Source: an uncultured Verrucomicrobiales bacterium (lineage in GTDB: Bacteria > Verrucomicrobiota > Verrucomicrobiia > Verrucomicrobiales > DEV007). Taken from it: DNA of 40,738 nt. The stretch lies in contig CAJXQE010000014.1 of assembly GCA_913058215.1 (NCBI GenBank), positions 1 to 40,738 of the forward strand. The letters are read 5' to 3'. Of this stretch, positions 7,014 to 17,142 are shown piece after piece. The notes beneath the pieces were generated by a model, which was given only the letters and a program-made list of their open reading frames with translations, was not told the DNA's origin and searched no databases. Within the stretch, counting starts at the first letter, position 1, and each line of letters opens with the position of its first letter. A program made the position numbers and the translations under genes.

Positions 7014-8126
7014 TTAGCGAACCACAATTGGAGTTTCAGTCGTAATTCCCGTTCTGCTAAAGTCGTTGGCCCAGGCCTTTGCTTCGCTTTGTGCCGGAAA
7101 AGCACCACAGGTAATCACCCGGTAATTGCCATAGCGATCCTTGGCCGCTACTTCGGAGTGGACACCTCTTTGAGTGATTTGATCAGCAAGACGCCGCGCA
7201 TTTGCCTGATTTCGAAATGCTCCGAATTGGACCCGATAACTTGAAGCTACCACTGCAGGTGCCGGAGCTGGAACAGGCGCAGGTGCTGGAGTTTGCTTCA
7301 CAACTGGAGCAGGCGCAGGTGCCGGTGTATATTTCACAATCGGGGCGGGAGCAGGTGCCGGAACAGGAGCGTTAAAGCCATTGCCTCCATTATTGGCATT
7401 TTTTGTCGCCATTCCGGGTTCGTAGAATCCTGTGCCTCCACTACTGGTTCCTGCGGTAGTCTTGGTCGAATAGGCCTGAGTGAATTTTTGAGGATTACTG
7501 ACGTGTTCTTTTTTGTGATTTGCCGTAATGAGCTGTTCGGCCGCGAGCTGATCAGAGAGACAACGTGGACACCCGCTTGGAAAGAGGTCGTTGGAAATCT
7601 GATGATGCCCCGCAAGCTGAGAAACAGGCTTGGGTTTCTGAGTTGCAGCCCCTGGCGTAAATTGATGGTTGTTAGGAATGGGAGGTGCAGCAATTTTGGA
7701 ACCGCCGGTCGAATAGGGTGTCGTCAGTCCGGACTGCGCCAAAACCGGCGTTCCTTGAGAACCATTTGCAAGTTTCTGGATTGAGATCTGATCTCTCTTC
7801 CCACCAACAACTCCAAGATGGGTTGCCGCAGCGCGGGAAAGGACAATCACTTTATTCCAGTCACTCGTCCGGTCGTTCACTTTTACATCAACAGTTCGCC
7901 CTGTCCGGTGATCAGTCGCCCTCACCATCGTTCCAAAAGGAAGATTCAAATGAGCCGCTGTCATCAGGTTTTTGTCATACAGCTCGCCACTGGCTGTGCT
8001 CTTTCCATGAAGAGTGTCAGAATAGTAGTCAGCCGTCCCAATCGGATATTGCGCCTGTTGTGAGAAAGCGGAGACAGTGCCCCCTAAGATCAGGGCCGAG
8101 AGTAAGAAGATGCGGGTAATTTTCAT
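7014..8126 (-). CDS. rlpA: RlpA-family septal lytic transglycosylase with SPOR domain
   Basis: 370 residues. A signal peptide (MKITRIFLLSALILGGTVSAFS) is followed by a double-psi beta-barrel at about 28-115: GTADYYSDTLHGKSTASGE, then TAAH and VKVNDRTSDW. The family catalytic His (TAAH) and Asp (NDR) are present. A long low-complexity linker rich in PAPAPAP (about 250-295) leads to a C-terminal SPOR domain (YRVQFGAFRNQANARRLADQI). RlpA cleaves denuded peptidoglycan glycans at the septum. No lipobox is visible, so it is probably periplasmic rather than a lipoprotein. Confidence 0.93.
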   Translation of the reverse strand: MKITRIFLLSALILGGTVSAFSQQAQYPIGTADYYSDTLHGKSTASGELYDKNLMTAAHLNLPFGTMVRATDHRTGRTVDVKVNDRTSDWNKVIVLSRAAATHLGVVGGKRDQISIQKLANGSQGTPVLAQSGLTTPYSTGGSKIAAPPIPNNHQFTPGAATQKPKPVSQLAGHHQISNDLFPSGCPRCLSDQLAAEQLITANHKKEHVSNPQKFTQAYSTKTTAGTSSGGTGFYEPGMATKNANNGGNGFNAPVPAPAPAPIVKYTPAPAPAPVVKQTPAPAPVPAPAPAVVASSYRVQFGAFRNQANARRLADQITQRGVHSEVAAKDRYGNYRVITCGAFPAQSEAKAWANDFSRTGITTETPIVVR

Positions 8127-8202
8127 GATGGAGTTCTCCTGTGTAAAATGAGAACTCCAATAATATTACGGTATTTATGGTTTTTGTAAATAAATATAAT
8201 CA

Positions 8203-8227
8203 GCAAAACCTCACATTTAGGTTTTGC
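8203..8227 (-). terminator. Intrinsic terminator of tag
   Basis: Perfect 9-bp inverted repeat GCAAAACCT / AGGTTTTGC with a 7-base loop, 7 bases beyond the tag stop. On the minus strand it is followed by the AT-rich TGATTATATTTATTT. The same AT-rich stretch (8150-8200) probably holds the rlpA promoter. Confidence 0.75.
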
Positions 8228-8233
8228 GGCGGA

Positions 8234-8854
8234 TTATTTCCCCCTCTTTGATCGGAAGTCACAGCCTTCCAAATGATCATTCACCAGCCCCATCGCCTGC
8301 ATAAAGGCATAGGCGGTGGTTGGTCCGACAAAAGACCATCCGCGTTTCTTCAACTGTTTCGCCATCTCCTTTGATTCAGCGGTATTCGTCAGTTCTGAAA
8401 CAAGAACATCCCAGGTGATCTTCGCCGGTCGCTGGTCCGGTGCCGGTTGGAATTGCTTAAAGAAATCGTAGAGGCTTCCAAACTCATCGACCATTTCAGA
8501 GGCACGTTTCGCATTGTTTATCGTCGATTCAATTTTCTTCCGATGCCGAACGATTCCGGCATCCTGAAGTAGACGCTCCACATCCTTCTCCCCGAATTTT
8601 GCCACTTTTCTGAAGTCGAAATCGAGGAAGGCCTTTCGGAAATTCTCCCGCTTCCGCAGAATCGTCAGCCAGCTCAATCCGGATTGAAATCCTTCGAGGC
8701 AGATTTTCTCAAACAGTCTTTGATCATCATTGACCGGATCTCCCCACTCCTCGTCGTGATAGAGAATGTAATCCTCATGATCGCCGCACCAGAAACAGCG
8801 AACTGTTCCGTCATCGTATTTTTTCAATCCATCCGGTGGAGCTTCCCAGGCCAT
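8234..8854 (-). CDS. tag: DNA-3-methyladenine glycosylase I
   Basis: 206 residues, slightly longer than the E. coli enzyme (187) because of an N-terminal extension. The zinc ligands of the family are all present: C20, H33, H194 and C198. E54 and W62 (LEGFQSGLSW) match the base-pocket residues E38 and W46 of E. coli Tag; the constant offset of 16 supports the alignment. Removes 3-methyladenine from alkylated DNA, starting base-excision repair. Single gene with its own terminator, divergent from the sulfatase. Confidence 0.95.
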   Translation of the reverse strand: MAWEAPPDGLKKYDDGTVRCFWCGDHEDYILYHDEEWGDPVNDDQRLFEKICLEGFQSGLSWLTILRKRENFRKAFLDFDFRKVAKFGEKDVERLLQDAGIVRHRKKIESTINNAKRASEMVDEFGSLYDFFKQFQPAPDQRPAKITWDVLVSELTNTAESKEMAKQLKKRGWSFVGPTTAYAFMQAMGLVNDHLEGCDFRSKRGK

Positions 8855-8930
8855 AACATTCTTCTACTTTAATCTACAATAGTGAAAACATGGTCTTGTC
8901 TTCGGGGTTCGATTCAATCAAAATCTCACT

Positions 8931-10439
8931 ATGTCGACCCGAATCTTATCACTTTTCTTTGCACTTTGTCTTCCGGCTGTCTCATCGGCCGGTCCCAATA
9001 TACTCCTCATTTCCGTGGACGACATGAATCGCGACTCTCTGAGTTCCTTCGGTTGCCCACTTCCTGACATTTCCCCGAACATCGACAAGCTCGCCGAAAG
9101 CGGGATGAAATTTGAGCACGCACACGTTCAAGTCGGGAACTGCTACCCTTCACGAAATGTGATGTGGTCGGGGCGGTTTTCTCACAACACAGGCGTGGAG
9201 GGGTTTTACCAGGTCAAACCGAGCAACTACCCTCATCTGGTCGATATTATGCAAAAGGCCGGATACTGGGTTGGAATTCGGGGAAAGGTCTCCCACTCCA
9301 CGCCTTACCTTCCCTACCATTGGGACGAAGATCTCACGGAAAAAGATGAGGGAGGAAAAGAGCACATCAAGGATGTAGAATCCTACGGTCGAAGCGTCAC
9401 TAGAGGCATAGCAAAGGCAAAGACTGCCGGGAAACCTTTTTGCCTGAGTATCAATATCTCAGATCCGCACAAACCTTTCTGGGGACCAAAAGACGGACAT
9501 CCGGCTTCCAGAATTTACACGGCAAAGGAAGTCCCCGTTCCCGGATTTCTCCCGGATGATCCGGCCATCCGCGAAGAGCTGGCTCTTTATTACACCTCTG
9601 TTCGCAGAGCAGATGATGCGGTGGGCTCAATCATGAAAGCGCTGGCAGAGTCCGGAGCAGAAGAGGAGACGTTTATCCTGTTCCTGTCGGATCACGGGAT
9701 GCCCCTGCCCTTTGCCAAGACTCAGCTCTATCATCACAGCACCGTCACTCCGCTCATCGTCAAATGGCCGGGAGTTACCGAATCAGGAGCTTTTGATTCC
9801 ACTCACCTCGTGTCCGCCGTCGATTTTGTCCCCACTCTCTGCGACGTCGTCGGAGTGGAACATCCTGATGGAGTTGATGGAAAATCCTTTGCCGGACTCC
9901 TTCGTGGCGAGAAAGAAGCAGGATGGGATTCCGTCTTCAAGGTCTACAACGAAAACGCCGGAGGAAACCGTCACCCCATTCGAGGGGTCGAGACTGCAGA
10001 CTACCTTTACCTTTTCAATCCCTGGTCCGACGGGGTGAATCAATTTCGAACGGCAACCCAGGGAACCGTGAGCTACAAGCGGCTACAACAGTTGGCAAAG
10101 ACTGATGAGAAAATCGCCGCCCGACTCGACTTGTTTGATCATCGCGTCGTTGAGGAATTCTACGATATGAAAAATGACCGGGATTGCCTCGTCAATCTCA
10201 TCGATTCAAAGGAACACGCGGAGGCCCTGACAAAACATCGTGCTCTTCTCGAGAAGTGGATGCGCGATACCGGGGACCATGCTCTCGTCCCGTTCGAGGG
10301 CCGGGAAGATCCCGCCATTCTCAAAGCCTACATCGATAAAGTCACCGCAGAAGCGCAGGAGCGCCGCAGCAAGAATCGGAAAAACAAGAAGCAGCCCAAA
10401 GGCGGGAAAGGAAAGAAAAAGGGAAAGAAAGCCGCCTGA
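8931..10439 (+). CDS. Exported sulfatase (Cys-type, formylglycine)
   Basis: 502 residues. A signal peptide (to about residue 20) precedes the metal-binding NILLISVDDMN (D30, D31). The sulfatase signature C71-Y-P-S-R-N-V-M-W-S-G-R follows; C71 would be converted to formylglycine by an anaerobic or FGE-type maturase, which is not in this window. SDHGMPLPFAKTQLYHH carries the second metal site. The sequence fits the iduronate-2-sulfatase-like branch abundant in marine PVC bacteria and implies use of sulfated polysaccharides; the substrate is not predictable. The last ~25 residues are a Lys/Arg/Gly tail (RRSKNRKNKKQPKGGKGKKK), unusual for an exported enzyme. Confidence 0.93.
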   Translation: MSTRILSLFFALCLPAVSSAGPNILLISVDDMNRDSLSSFGCPLPDISPNIDKLAESGMKFEHAHVQVGNCYPSRNVMWSGRFSHNTGVEGFYQVKPSNYPHLVDIMQKAGYWVGIRGKVSHSTPYLPYHWDEDLTEKDEGGKEHIKDVESYGRSVTRGIAKAKTAGKPFCLSINISDPHKPFWGPKDGHPASRIYTAKEVPVPGFLPDDPAIREELALYYTSVRRADDAVGSIMKALAESGAEEETFILFLSDHGMPLPFAKTQLYHHSTVTPLIVKWPGVTESGAFDSTHLVSAVDFVPTLCDVVGVEHPDGVDGKSFAGLLRGEKEAGWDSVFKVYNENAGGNRHPIRGVETADYLYLFNPWSDGVNQFRTATQGTVSYKRLQQLAKTDEKIAARLDLFDHRVVEEFYDMKNDRDCLVNLIDSKEHAEALTKHRALLEKWMRDTGDHALVPFEGREDPAILKAYIDKVTAEAQERRSKNRKNKKQPKGGKGKKKGKKAA

Positions 10440-10490
10440 TTGTTGGACTTTGGAGTGATGCCTGAAGCCGTCATTCCAGGAGTCTGGAAC

Positions 10491-10796
10491 TCACTCCTCT
10501 TCGCCGCTCAACTTTTCCGCTGCTTCAGCCTCGGCCTCAGCTGCTTCGCTCTTCAACTTCGTAATCATCACGTCGATTTGTTCCACATGTTTGATGGGCA
10601 ATCGTTTTCGGTGATGCTTGTTGTAGAGGATATCGCGAAACGTTTCCATTTCCCCCAGCTCCATCACATCAAAATACTCCCAGCGATCCTCCGACTTTGG
10701 TCGGCGCGAAAAACGCCACACATCAGAGTGATGGTCCGCCCGGTAAAAGATGATTTCCCCATCCTCTGAACGGTCTCTCCATTCGTGACGGGTCAT
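10491..10796 (-). CDS. Small hypothetical protein coupled to hisC
   Basis: 101 residues, cytoplasmic, unrecognised. An N-terminal beta-like half (GEIIFYRADHHSDVWRFSRRPK, then WEYFDVMELGEMETFRDILY) leads into a helix rich in Glu/Ala at the C-terminus (KLKSEAAEAEAEAAEKLSGEEE). The start ATG overlaps the hisC stop by 4 bases (ATGA, 10793-10796), indicating translational coupling. Confidence 0.75.
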   Translation of the reverse strand: MTRHEWRDRSEDGEIIFYRADHHSDVWRFSRRPKSEDRWEYFDVMELGEMETFRDILYNKHHRKRLPIKHVEQIDVMITKLKSEAAEAEAEAAEKLSGEEE

Positions 10797-11899
10797 GACT
10801 TGATCTCCTCCATGACAGTTTTCAAAGTAGCAATGCAGCGCTCATTCTGCTCTGCCGTCCCGACTGAAATCCTCACCCAGTCCGGAAGTTTGTACCCCCG
10901 CATCGCGCGAATGATGACTCCTTTGTTCAGCATTCCCTGAAACACTGCGTCACCGTCTCCTACATTCACGAGAACAAAATTGGCGTAGCTCGGAACATAC
11001 TCCAGGCCCATCTCTTCGAAGGCAGCCTGAAGAACCTTCAGCCCTTCATCATTCATATCGCGGGTGCGTTGCTGGTGCTCATCATCCTGCAATCCGGCAA
11101 TCGCCCCGGCCTGAGCCATCGCATTGACATTGAATGGCTGTCTGCATTTGTGAAGGACTTCGGCGATCTCCGGAGTCGTCACACCGTACCCGATTCGCAA
11201 GCCGGCGAGCCCCTGGATTTTTGAAAAGGTCCGCATGATGACCACGTTCCGCCCATCGCGAACATATTGCATCGTGTTTGGCGGCTCATGCAAAAACTCG
11301 TAATAAGCCTCGTCAAAAATCACCATGACATGATCCGGAACCCGATCCATGAACCGTGCGATTTCCTCTTCCCCGACGAGAGTCCCTGTCGGATTGTTAG
11401 GATTCGCGATAAACACTTTCCGCGTCTGCGGGGTAATCGCATCCGCCATCGCATCGAGATCGTGAACGAATCCCGGATCGGGAACTTCGATCGTCTCTGC
11501 GCCGAAAAGTGTCGCCATCAGTTTGTAGACAACGAAGGCGTGCTCAGCGGCAATGACATTGTCGCCCGGCTTGAGAAAACCGTGACCGATCAGTTCGATG
11601 ATTTCGTTGGAACCATTTCCAAGGACAATATTCTCCCGACCGAGATCAAACTTTTCAGCAATCGCTGTCCGCAGCTTGTAGCCGCCGCCATCCGGATAAA
11701 TATTAACTCCTTTGGCTGCCTCCTGCATCGCTATCACCGCCTTCGGCGACGGACCCAGCGGATTCTCATTCGAGGCCATCTTGATGATATCCTCGGGATT
11801 GAGCCCGAGTTCACGCGCCGTTTCCTCGATCGGTTTCCCCGGATCGTAGGCAACAAGATTTTCCAGCCAGGAGTGAGCCTGCTTCACAATTTGAGACAT
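10793..11899 (-). CDS. hisC: Histidinol-phosphate aminotransferase
   Basis: From the ATG at 11899 the protein has 368 residues; an upstream TTG at 11914 is less likely. Fold-type I PLP aminotransferase: ASNENPLGPSP near the start, NPNNPTG at 166-172, DEAYYEF (D196), and the PLP lysine K227 in RTFSKIQGLAGLRIGYG, a sequence typical of HisC. Converts imidazole-acetol phosphate plus glutamate to histidinol phosphate in histidine synthesis. HisC-like enzymes may also act on aromatic amino acids. No other his gene is nearby. Confidence 0.92.
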   Translation of the reverse strand: MSQIVKQAHSWLENLVAYDPGKPIEETARELGLNPEDIIKMASNENPLGPSPKAVIAMQEAAKGVNIYPDGGGYKLRTAIAEKFDLGRENIVLGNGSNEIIELIGHGFLKPGDNVIAAEHAFVVYKLMATLFGAETIEVPDPGFVHDLDAMADAITPQTRKVFIANPNNPTGTLVGEEEIARFMDRVPDHVMVIFDEAYYEFLHEPPNTMQYVRDGRNVVIMRTFSKIQGLAGLRIGYGVTTPEIAEVLHKCRQPFNVNAMAQAGAIAGLQDDEHQQRTRDMNDEGLKVLQAAFEEMGLEYVPSYANFVLVNVGDGDAVFQGMLNKGVIIRAMRGYKLPDWVRISVGTAEQNERCIATLKTVMEEIKS

Positions 11900-12046
11900 G
11901 TCGCTATCAAACAACCACCAGAGGGTGGAAGCAAAAGGAAAAAGCGGAAATCGAGGGGTCGCTGGATGGAAAATAGAACCACGAATGGGCGTTGAGATAC
12001 ACGGATCTCTTCTGATGCGCTCCTACCGGATTCCCCTCAGCTGTTC

Positions 12047-12898
12047 CTAGCGGAACAACAAGACCGGAATCTTGCAGGTCCGAATCAGGGAAGCAGTGGT
12101 GCTGCCGACAACGAGATACCGTATCCGGGAATGACCGTAGGCGCCCATGACGAGCAGATCGATTCCACGACTTTCGACTTCAGCGGCAATCACTTCATCC
12201 GGATCACCCGGCAAAAGGTTCGCCTCTACTTCAAACCCCGCATCACGCAATTTCGTAGCTGCATTGGCAAGCTTCGACTGTAGCGAAGAGTCAGGTTTCC
12301 CGACCGAAACAAGATGTGCTTTCGCGCCCTTCAGCAAGGTCTGGCCTGCCACAAAATCGATCGCCTTGTCGATACTTGGACCGCCATCATAGGCAAGGAG
12401 AAATGATTCCACTGGACGAAAAGACCGCGATGCAACCAACACCGGAATCTTCGCGCTCCGCACAACACGCTCCATATTGCTGCCGACATGACTTTTGGAA
12501 AAATCAGCATGCTCGCCGCGTTTCCCGATCACGAGCAACTCGGCATTTTCTTCAAACTCATCCAGAGTCTCCACTACCGAACCATGGCGCTGCTTGGTTT
12601 TGACACTCTCTACTCCGGATTCCGTAAGCTGGCGGGCTGCATCTTCGAGGACAGCTTTTCCGCGAAGACGGGCAACGCGGGAATGTTCTTCATCCAGCTT
12701 CACCAACTCCTCCATCAGTTCGCTACTGGCATCGAAACCGAGATTTCCGGTAAGATCAGCCGGCTTCCGAGTCTCCTCCCGATCAATGACGTGGAGCGCC
12801 AAAACGCCCGCGTCCATATGTGAAGCAGCCCAGGCGGCATGTTGAAAAATACTGGCCGAATATTGCGAGCCGTCGGTGCAGGCGAGAATGGTGGACAT
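12047..12898 (-). CDS. Tandem-domain universal stress protein (UspA family)
   Basis: 283 residues forming two Usp domains (about 1-155 and 158-283). The second has the complete nucleotide-binding signature G252-A-Y-G-H-S-R-I-R-Y-L-V-V-G-S-T-T; the first has a similar GKRGEHADFSKSHVGSN. Probably cytoplasmic and ATP-binding. It lies 63 bases downstream of the SulP transporter on the same strand, so a shared transcript is likely; Usp proteins next to SulP transporters are a recurrent arrangement. Confidence 0.93.
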   Translation of the reverse strand: MSTILACTDGSQYSASIFQHAAWAASHMDAGVLALHVIDREETRKPADLTGNLGFDASSELMEELVKLDEEHSRVARLRGKAVLEDAARQLTESGVESVKTKQRHGSVVETLDEFEENAELLVIGKRGEHADFSKSHVGSNMERVVRSAKIPVLVASRSFRPVESFLLAYDGGPSIDKAIDFVAGQTLLKGAKAHLVSVGKPDSSLQSKLANAATKLRDAGFEVEANLLPGDPDEVIAAEVESRGIDLLVMGAYGHSRIRYLVVGSTTASLIRTCKIPVLLFR

Positions 12899-12961
12899 AA
12901 TCTAAAGAAAGTGTGTAGCGTTTTGAAAGAGGAAGGTAAAGACAGAATCAGTATCTACTGA

Positions 12962-14458
12962 TCAGTGGTCTTCCAGCATCCGCTCAAGAGCGTCGGGTTT
13001 ATCATGAACTGCCAGCCGGTCGACGATTGTCGCAGTCGCCTCGTTCATTCCGAGGATCTCCACTTCAGCGCCTTCCCGGCGAAATTTCAGAACTACACGG
13101 TCAAGAGCGCCCACTGAAGTCAGGTCCCAGAAGTGAGCATGGGAGACATCGATAATTACTTTGGAAAGGACTTCACGGAAATCAAAAGCCGCACTGAAGG
13201 TTCCCGCTGAAGCAAAGAACACCTGGCCGTATGCTGTGTATGTCCGGCAGTCGCCGGACTCATCAATCGTGCTGCTGACACGAATAACCTGCGCCACTTT
13301 CCTGGCAAAAAAGAGTGCACTGAGCAGGACCCCGATCCCTACTCCGATAGCGAGATTGTGAGTCCAGACAACAACTACGACCGTCGCCAGCATCACTGTG
13401 CTTGTCGTCTTCGGGTGAACAGCCATGTTTTTAAAGGACGACCAGCTGAAGGTACCTATCGAGACCATGATCATCACCGCAACAAGTGCCGGCATCGGAA
13501 TCTGTTTTACCCAGGGACCAAAAACCACACAGAGCAGGATAAGAATTACCCCGGCAATGAAAGTAGAGAAACGACAGCGACCTCCGGATTTCACGTTGAT
13601 CACTGACTGACCAATCATCGCACAACCCGCCATTCCGCCGAAGAAACCGGCCACGACATTTGCAATCCCCTGACCACAGGCTTCGCGGTTTTTCTCACTG
13701 CCCGTATCGGTGAGATCGTCGACAATTTGTGCTGTCATTAATGATTCCAAGAGACCAACAACTGCCAGGCTCAAAGAAGTCGGAAGAATGATTGCCAATG
13801 TCTCCCAGGAAAATGGAACCTGAAGCCAGGCAAAGGATGGAAGCGCTGATGGGAGTTCCCCGAGATCACCGACCGTCCTGACATTGAGTTTCAGGAGAAG
13901 CGCAAGGACAGTCAGGACCAAAATGCAAACCAGTGGCGAGGGAATCGTTTTGGTGAGGCGCGGCAGGAGGTAAATGATTCCGAGACCACCGATAACCATT
14001 GCGTAACTGATCCAGCTGACCCCTTCCGTGCCGAGATTCAACTCGGGTAGTTGGGCGAGGAAAATGAGAATTGCGAGAGCATTGACGAATCCGGTCATCA
14101 CCGACTTCGAGACAAACCGCATCACATCGCCCACTTTAAAAAGACCGAGAACGATCTGGATAATTCCCGTGAGAACGGTCGCTGCAAAAAGATACTCAAC
14201 GCCATGCTCTTTCACGAGAGGCACCATCACCAGCGCCATAGCACCTGTGGCTGCCGAGATCATTCCGGGACGACCACCGGCAAAAGCGATCACCACCGAG
14301 ATACAGAATGAGGCATAGAGACCAACTTTCGGATCAACACCTGCGATGATGGAGAAGGCAATCGCTTCGGGGATCAATGCCAGAGCTACGACCAGTCCGG
14401 CAAGAGTGTCGCCTTTGAGGTTGGAAAACCACTGATGAAGTGTGTTTTGAAAGTTCAC
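12962..14458 (-). CDS. SulP-family anion transporter with STAS domain
   Basis: About 498 residues from the GTG at 14458 ([10 protein letters not shown]); a TTG at 14472 is an alternative. The ORF stays open to 14593, but that part runs through an intrinsic terminator and is not plausible protein. The sequence shows the SulP start ([35 protein letters not shown]), multiple membrane helices, [23 protein letters not shown], and a C-terminal STAS domain ([23 protein letters not shown]). Family members move sulfate, bicarbonate or other anions, some with Na+ (BicA). The substrate here is unknown. Expression is probably set by the structured leader upstream. Confidence 0.93.
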   Translation of the reverse strand: MNFQNTLHQWFSNLKGDTLAGLVVALALIPEAIAFSIIAGVDPKVGLYASFCISVVIAFAGGRPGMISAATGAMALVMVPLVKEHGVEYLFAATVLTGIIQIVLGLFKVGDVMRFVSKSVMTGFVNALAILIFLAQLPELNLGTEGVSWISYAMVIGGLGIIYLLPRLTKTIPSPLVCILVLTVLALLLKLNVRTVGDLGELPSALPSFAWLQVPFSWETLAIILPTSLSLAVVGLLESLMTAQIVDDLTDTGSEKNREACGQGIANVVAGFFGGMAGCAMIGQSVINVKSGGRCRFSTFIAGVILILLCVVFGPWVKQIPMPALVAVMIMVSIGTFSWSSFKNMAVHPKTTSTVMLATVVVVVWTHNLAIGVGIGVLLSALFFARKVAQVIRVSSTIDESGDCRTYTAYGQVFFASAGTFSAAFDFREVLSKVIIDVSHAHFWDLTSVGALDRVVLKFRREGAEVEILGMNEATATIVDRLAVHDKPDALERMLEDH

Positions 14459-14488
14459 AGGAAAATGGGCAAGAGTGAAAAAGAAAGA

Positions 14489-14516
14489 CCCCGGGCCGAT
14501 AGAATCGGGGCCGGGG
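14489..14516 (-). terminator. Intrinsic terminator in the sulP leader
   Basis: Arms CCCCGG-G-CCGAT and ATCGG-GG-CCGGGG around a 3-base loop. On the minus strand it is followed at once by CTTTCTTTTTCACTCTT. It stands 17-30 bases before the likely sulP start, which is the position of an attenuator. Confidence 0.8.
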
Positions 14517-14590
14517 CTAAAGCGGCGAACCCTCCCACGTCTTCGCGCTACGTCCACCGAAATTTTCAGGGAATGGCGGACCTGCTTGCC
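14517..14590 (-). promoter_or_regulatory. Structured 5' leader of sulP, riboswitch-like
   Basis: Two hairpins lie directly upstream of the attenuator: stem GTCCACC/GGCGGAC (14552-14558 with 14575-14581, one G-U pair) and stem GCGAA/TTCGC (14525-14529 with 14542-14546). Their loops hold AGGG (14568-14571) and CCCT (14530-14533), so a loop-loop contact is possible. The class is not identified; a Na+- or anion-related riboswitch would fit the gene but is only a guess. The element fills the divergent gap and its promoter probably lies inside the start of the 14621 gene. Confidence 0.55.
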
Positions 14591-14620
14591 CATTAGGCTC
14601 CGTCCACTTAAGATGATTTC

Positions 14621-15868
14621 ATGAACCGAATCCTGATTGTGCTGCTCGTCCCTTTCATTTGGTTTTCAAACTCCTCTGCATCCGGTCTCCGTGAATGGAC
14701 CAACAAGGATGGCAAAAAAATCGAAGCGGAGTTCATCACTATAGAAAACGACGAGATCATTTTTGAAAAATCCACCGGTGACCGCTTTCGATACCCTGTT
14801 ATTAATCTGAGCCTGGACAGCCAGGCGGAAGCAAAGCGCTTGGTGGAGTTGGGGATTTTTGCCCACATCCCTCCGCGACTCAGGCTCCGGTGCAGTCCGG
14901 AACATCGAGAGGACGCATTGAAAAAACATGGCGCTGATGAGCGTGTGCCCGATGCGATTGAGCAAGGCTTGGAATGGATCGCCAGCCAACAGGATGCCAC
15001 GGGAACATTCGGCGGAAAATACACGGTCGGAACAACCGGGCTCTGCCTCCTCTCCTATCTCGGAAATGGCGAATCGACCTACTCTGAGAAATACGGCACC
15101 ACCGTTATCAACGCCGGGCTCTACCTCATGGATCGCGCTTTGAAAAATGAAGGGCTCATTCACTACGGGGAGAATGGCCACCATATATCCTATGAACACG
15201 GAATCGCTACACTGGCCCTGGCAGAACTTTACTCTCTAAGCAAGGAAAGCGATGCCCAGATCCCCCGCCTCGATTCTTTGCTTACAAAGGCAGCTGAGAT
15301 CATTGTGAAAGGTCAGACCAAAAATGGCGGATGGGCTTACGGGTATAAGACAAGCGCGGCGGATGACACTTCCCTCACCGGATGGCAGGTTCAGGCGCTG
15401 GTCGCGGCGAAGGAAAGCGGTGTGGAAATTGAGAATTATGATTCTGTTATGGCCAGCGCAATGAGCTGCTTGAAAGAAGCGCAAGATCTCAAAGGCGCAT
15501 TCAGATACCGTCTGGAGCATGCGACCGGAAAACCCACTCTCACGGGCGAATCTCTTTACAGCCTTTTCCTCGGCAAGGAAAAAACATCCCCTGAGTTTAA
15601 GAAGGGCATCACCTTCCTCACCGGGGCCTATGCAAATCCAAGTCCGGGAACCACCTTTTACGCCCCGCAATTCAATACTCAGATCTTCTTTGTCAATGGA
15701 GGAAGAGGATGGGAAAAAACCCGGGACAAACTGATCCCCGCATTGCTGGACCAGCAAACTCCGGAAGGCACTTGGGGAACGAATTCCGACTCCCAAATGG
15801 ACAGCGAATTACTCAGCACAGCCTGGGCAATTCAGATGCTCCAGGTCTTCTATCGCTACGATCAGTGA
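14621..15868 (+). CDS. Exported SHD1-like plus terpenoid-cyclase/prenyltransferase-fold protein
   Basis: 415 residues. A signal peptide ([20 protein letters not shown]) is followed by an SHD1-like domain ([25 protein letters not shown], about 24-70). The rest is an alpha/alpha-barrel of the squalene-cyclase/prenyltransferase repeat type: [50 protein letters not shown] and [12 protein letters not shown]. The DxDD of squalene-hopene cyclases is not present. Such exported proteins are common in Planctomycetes and Verrucomicrobia and have no known reaction; they may be binding proteins. Divergent from sulP. Confidence 0.82.
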   Translation: MNRILIVLLVPFIWFSNSSASGLREWTNKDGKKIEAEFITIENDEIIFEKSTGDRFRYPVINLSLDSQAEAKRLVELGIFAHIPPRLRLRCSPEHREDALKKHGADERVPDAIEQGLEWIASQQDATGTFGGKYTVGTTGLCLLSYLGNGESTYSEKYGTTVINAGLYLMDRALKNEGLIHYGENGHHISYEHGIATLALAELYSLSKESDAQIPRLDSLLTKAAEIIVKGQTKNGGWAYGYKTSAADDTSLTGWQVQALVAAKESGVEIENYDSVMASAMSCLKEAQDLKGAFRYRLEHATGKPTLTGESLYSLFLGKEKTSPEFKKGITFLTGAYANPSPGTTFYAPQFNTQIFFVNGGRGWEKTRDKLIPALLDQQTPEGTWGTNSDSQMDSELLSTAWAIQMLQVFYRYDQ

Positions 15869-15957
15869 TGTAGTCCTTCTTCCGCCGAGAGATGACCATC
15901 CACGGTTGTCTAGCTGATGGGGCAAATCGATCACTGCACCCTGTCTAATCGCGCCAG

Positions 15958-17142
15958 CTACAACTCGACCGAAACGGCCTCGCTGGCAGCTCTGGCTTTG
16001 GCTCTGGCATCGTCAATGCTTTCTCCCCTGGCAATCGCCACTCCCATGCGGCGTTTACCAGCGACCTTCGGCTTTCCGAAGAATCTTAATTGAGTGTCAG
16101 GCTGAGCCAGGGCTTTCTCGACATTGCCAAAACTGACCTGATCGGACGTCCCTTCCACCAGGATCACTGCCGATGCCGAAGGCCCATGCTGCGCGATATT
16201 CGTAATCGGCAGTCCGAGTATGGCGCGGGCATGAAGCGCAAACTGCGAGAGATCCTGTGAAATCATGGTGACCATCCCGGTATCATGTGGCCTTGGCGAT
16301 ACTTCACTGAAAATCACTTCGTCGCCTTTAATGAAAAGCTCGACACCGAAGATTCCGAGACCACCGAGATTGTCGGTCACGGCTTTGGCATATTCCTGCG
16401 ACAGCTTCTGTGCGCCCTCACTCATCGGCTGAGGCTGCCAGCTTTCGCGATAATCCCCATCCACCTGAATGTGGCCTATCGGATCCAGAAATGCAGTTCC
16501 ACCGACATGACGGACGGTGAGCTGAGTAATTTCGTAGTCAAAATCGACGAAGCCCTCAACGATGACTTTCCCCTTCCCCGCTCGGCCACCTTCCTGAGCG
16601 TAGTCCCAGGCAGCTTGTGCGTCATCCTTGCTCTTGATGGTGCTTTGTCCTTTGCCGGAAGAACTCATGATGGGTTTCACAACGCATGGAATTCCGATTT
16701 TCTCGACAGCGGCAAAAAACTCCTCTTCCGTTTCCGCAAACTGATACGGCGAAGTCTTCAGTCCCAGCTCCTCAGCTGCGAGTCGACGAATCCCTTCGCG
16801 ATTCATCGTCAGCTGAGTGGCCCTGGCAGTTGGAATGACGGTGCAAACCTCCTCTTGCTCCAATGCAGCAAGCGTATCGGTGGCAATGGCTTCGACCTCA
16901 GGAACAACATAATGAGGTTTTTCCTTTTCAATCACCGCCCGAAGAGCGTCTCCATCGAGCATCGATACGACGTGCGATCTGTCAGCCACCTGCATCGCCG
17001 GAGCGTCTGCATAAGCGTCGACTGCGATCACCTCAACGCCGTAGCGTTGCAGCTCGATTGCGACTTCTTTGCCGAGTTCACCGGATCCGCAGAGCATCAC
17101 GCGAACTGCGGTGGACGAGAATGGAGTGCCAATGCTTGCCAT
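15958..17142 (-). CDS. purT: Formate-dependent phosphoribosylglycinamide formyltransferase (GAR transformylase 2)
   Basis: 394 residues from the ATG at 17142 ([10 protein letters not shown]), close to the E. coli enzyme's 392; an upstream TTG at 17175 is unlikely. N-terminal [24 protein letters not shown], then [15 protein letters not shown]-grasp sequence [16 protein letters not shown] and [16 protein letters not shown]. It uses ATP and formate to formylate GAR in purine synthesis, replacing the folate-dependent PurN step. Stands alone, divergent from the permease gene. Confidence 0.95.
   Translation of the reverse strand: MASIGTPFSSTAVRVMLCGSGELGKEVAIELQRYGVEVIAVDAYADAPAMQVADRSHVVSMLDGDALRAVIEKEKPHYVVPEVEAIATDTLAALEQEEVCTVIPTARATQLTMNREGIRRLAAEELGLKTSPYQFAETEEEFFAAVEKIGIPCVVKPIMSSSGKGQSTIKSKDDAQAAWDYAQEGGRAGKGKVIVEGFVDFDYEITQLTVRHVGGTAFLDPIGHIQVDGDYRESWQPQPMSEGAQKLSQEYAKAVTDNLGGLGIFGVELFIKGDEVIFSEVSPRPHDTGMVTMISQDLSQFALHARAILGLPITNIAQHGPSASAVILVEGTSDQVSFGNVEKALAQPDTQLRFFGKPKVAGKRRMGVAIARGESIDDARAKARAASEAVSVEL

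Noticed and set aside
7250-7380. Tandem repeat in rlpA as a mobile or regulatory repeat
   Set aside because: It encodes the PAPAPAP linker between the barrel and SPOR domains, a common low-complexity linker.
14459-14593. N-terminal extension of the SulP protein
   Set aside because: It would be read through a strong terminator hairpin and two other hairpins; the protein homology begins after it.
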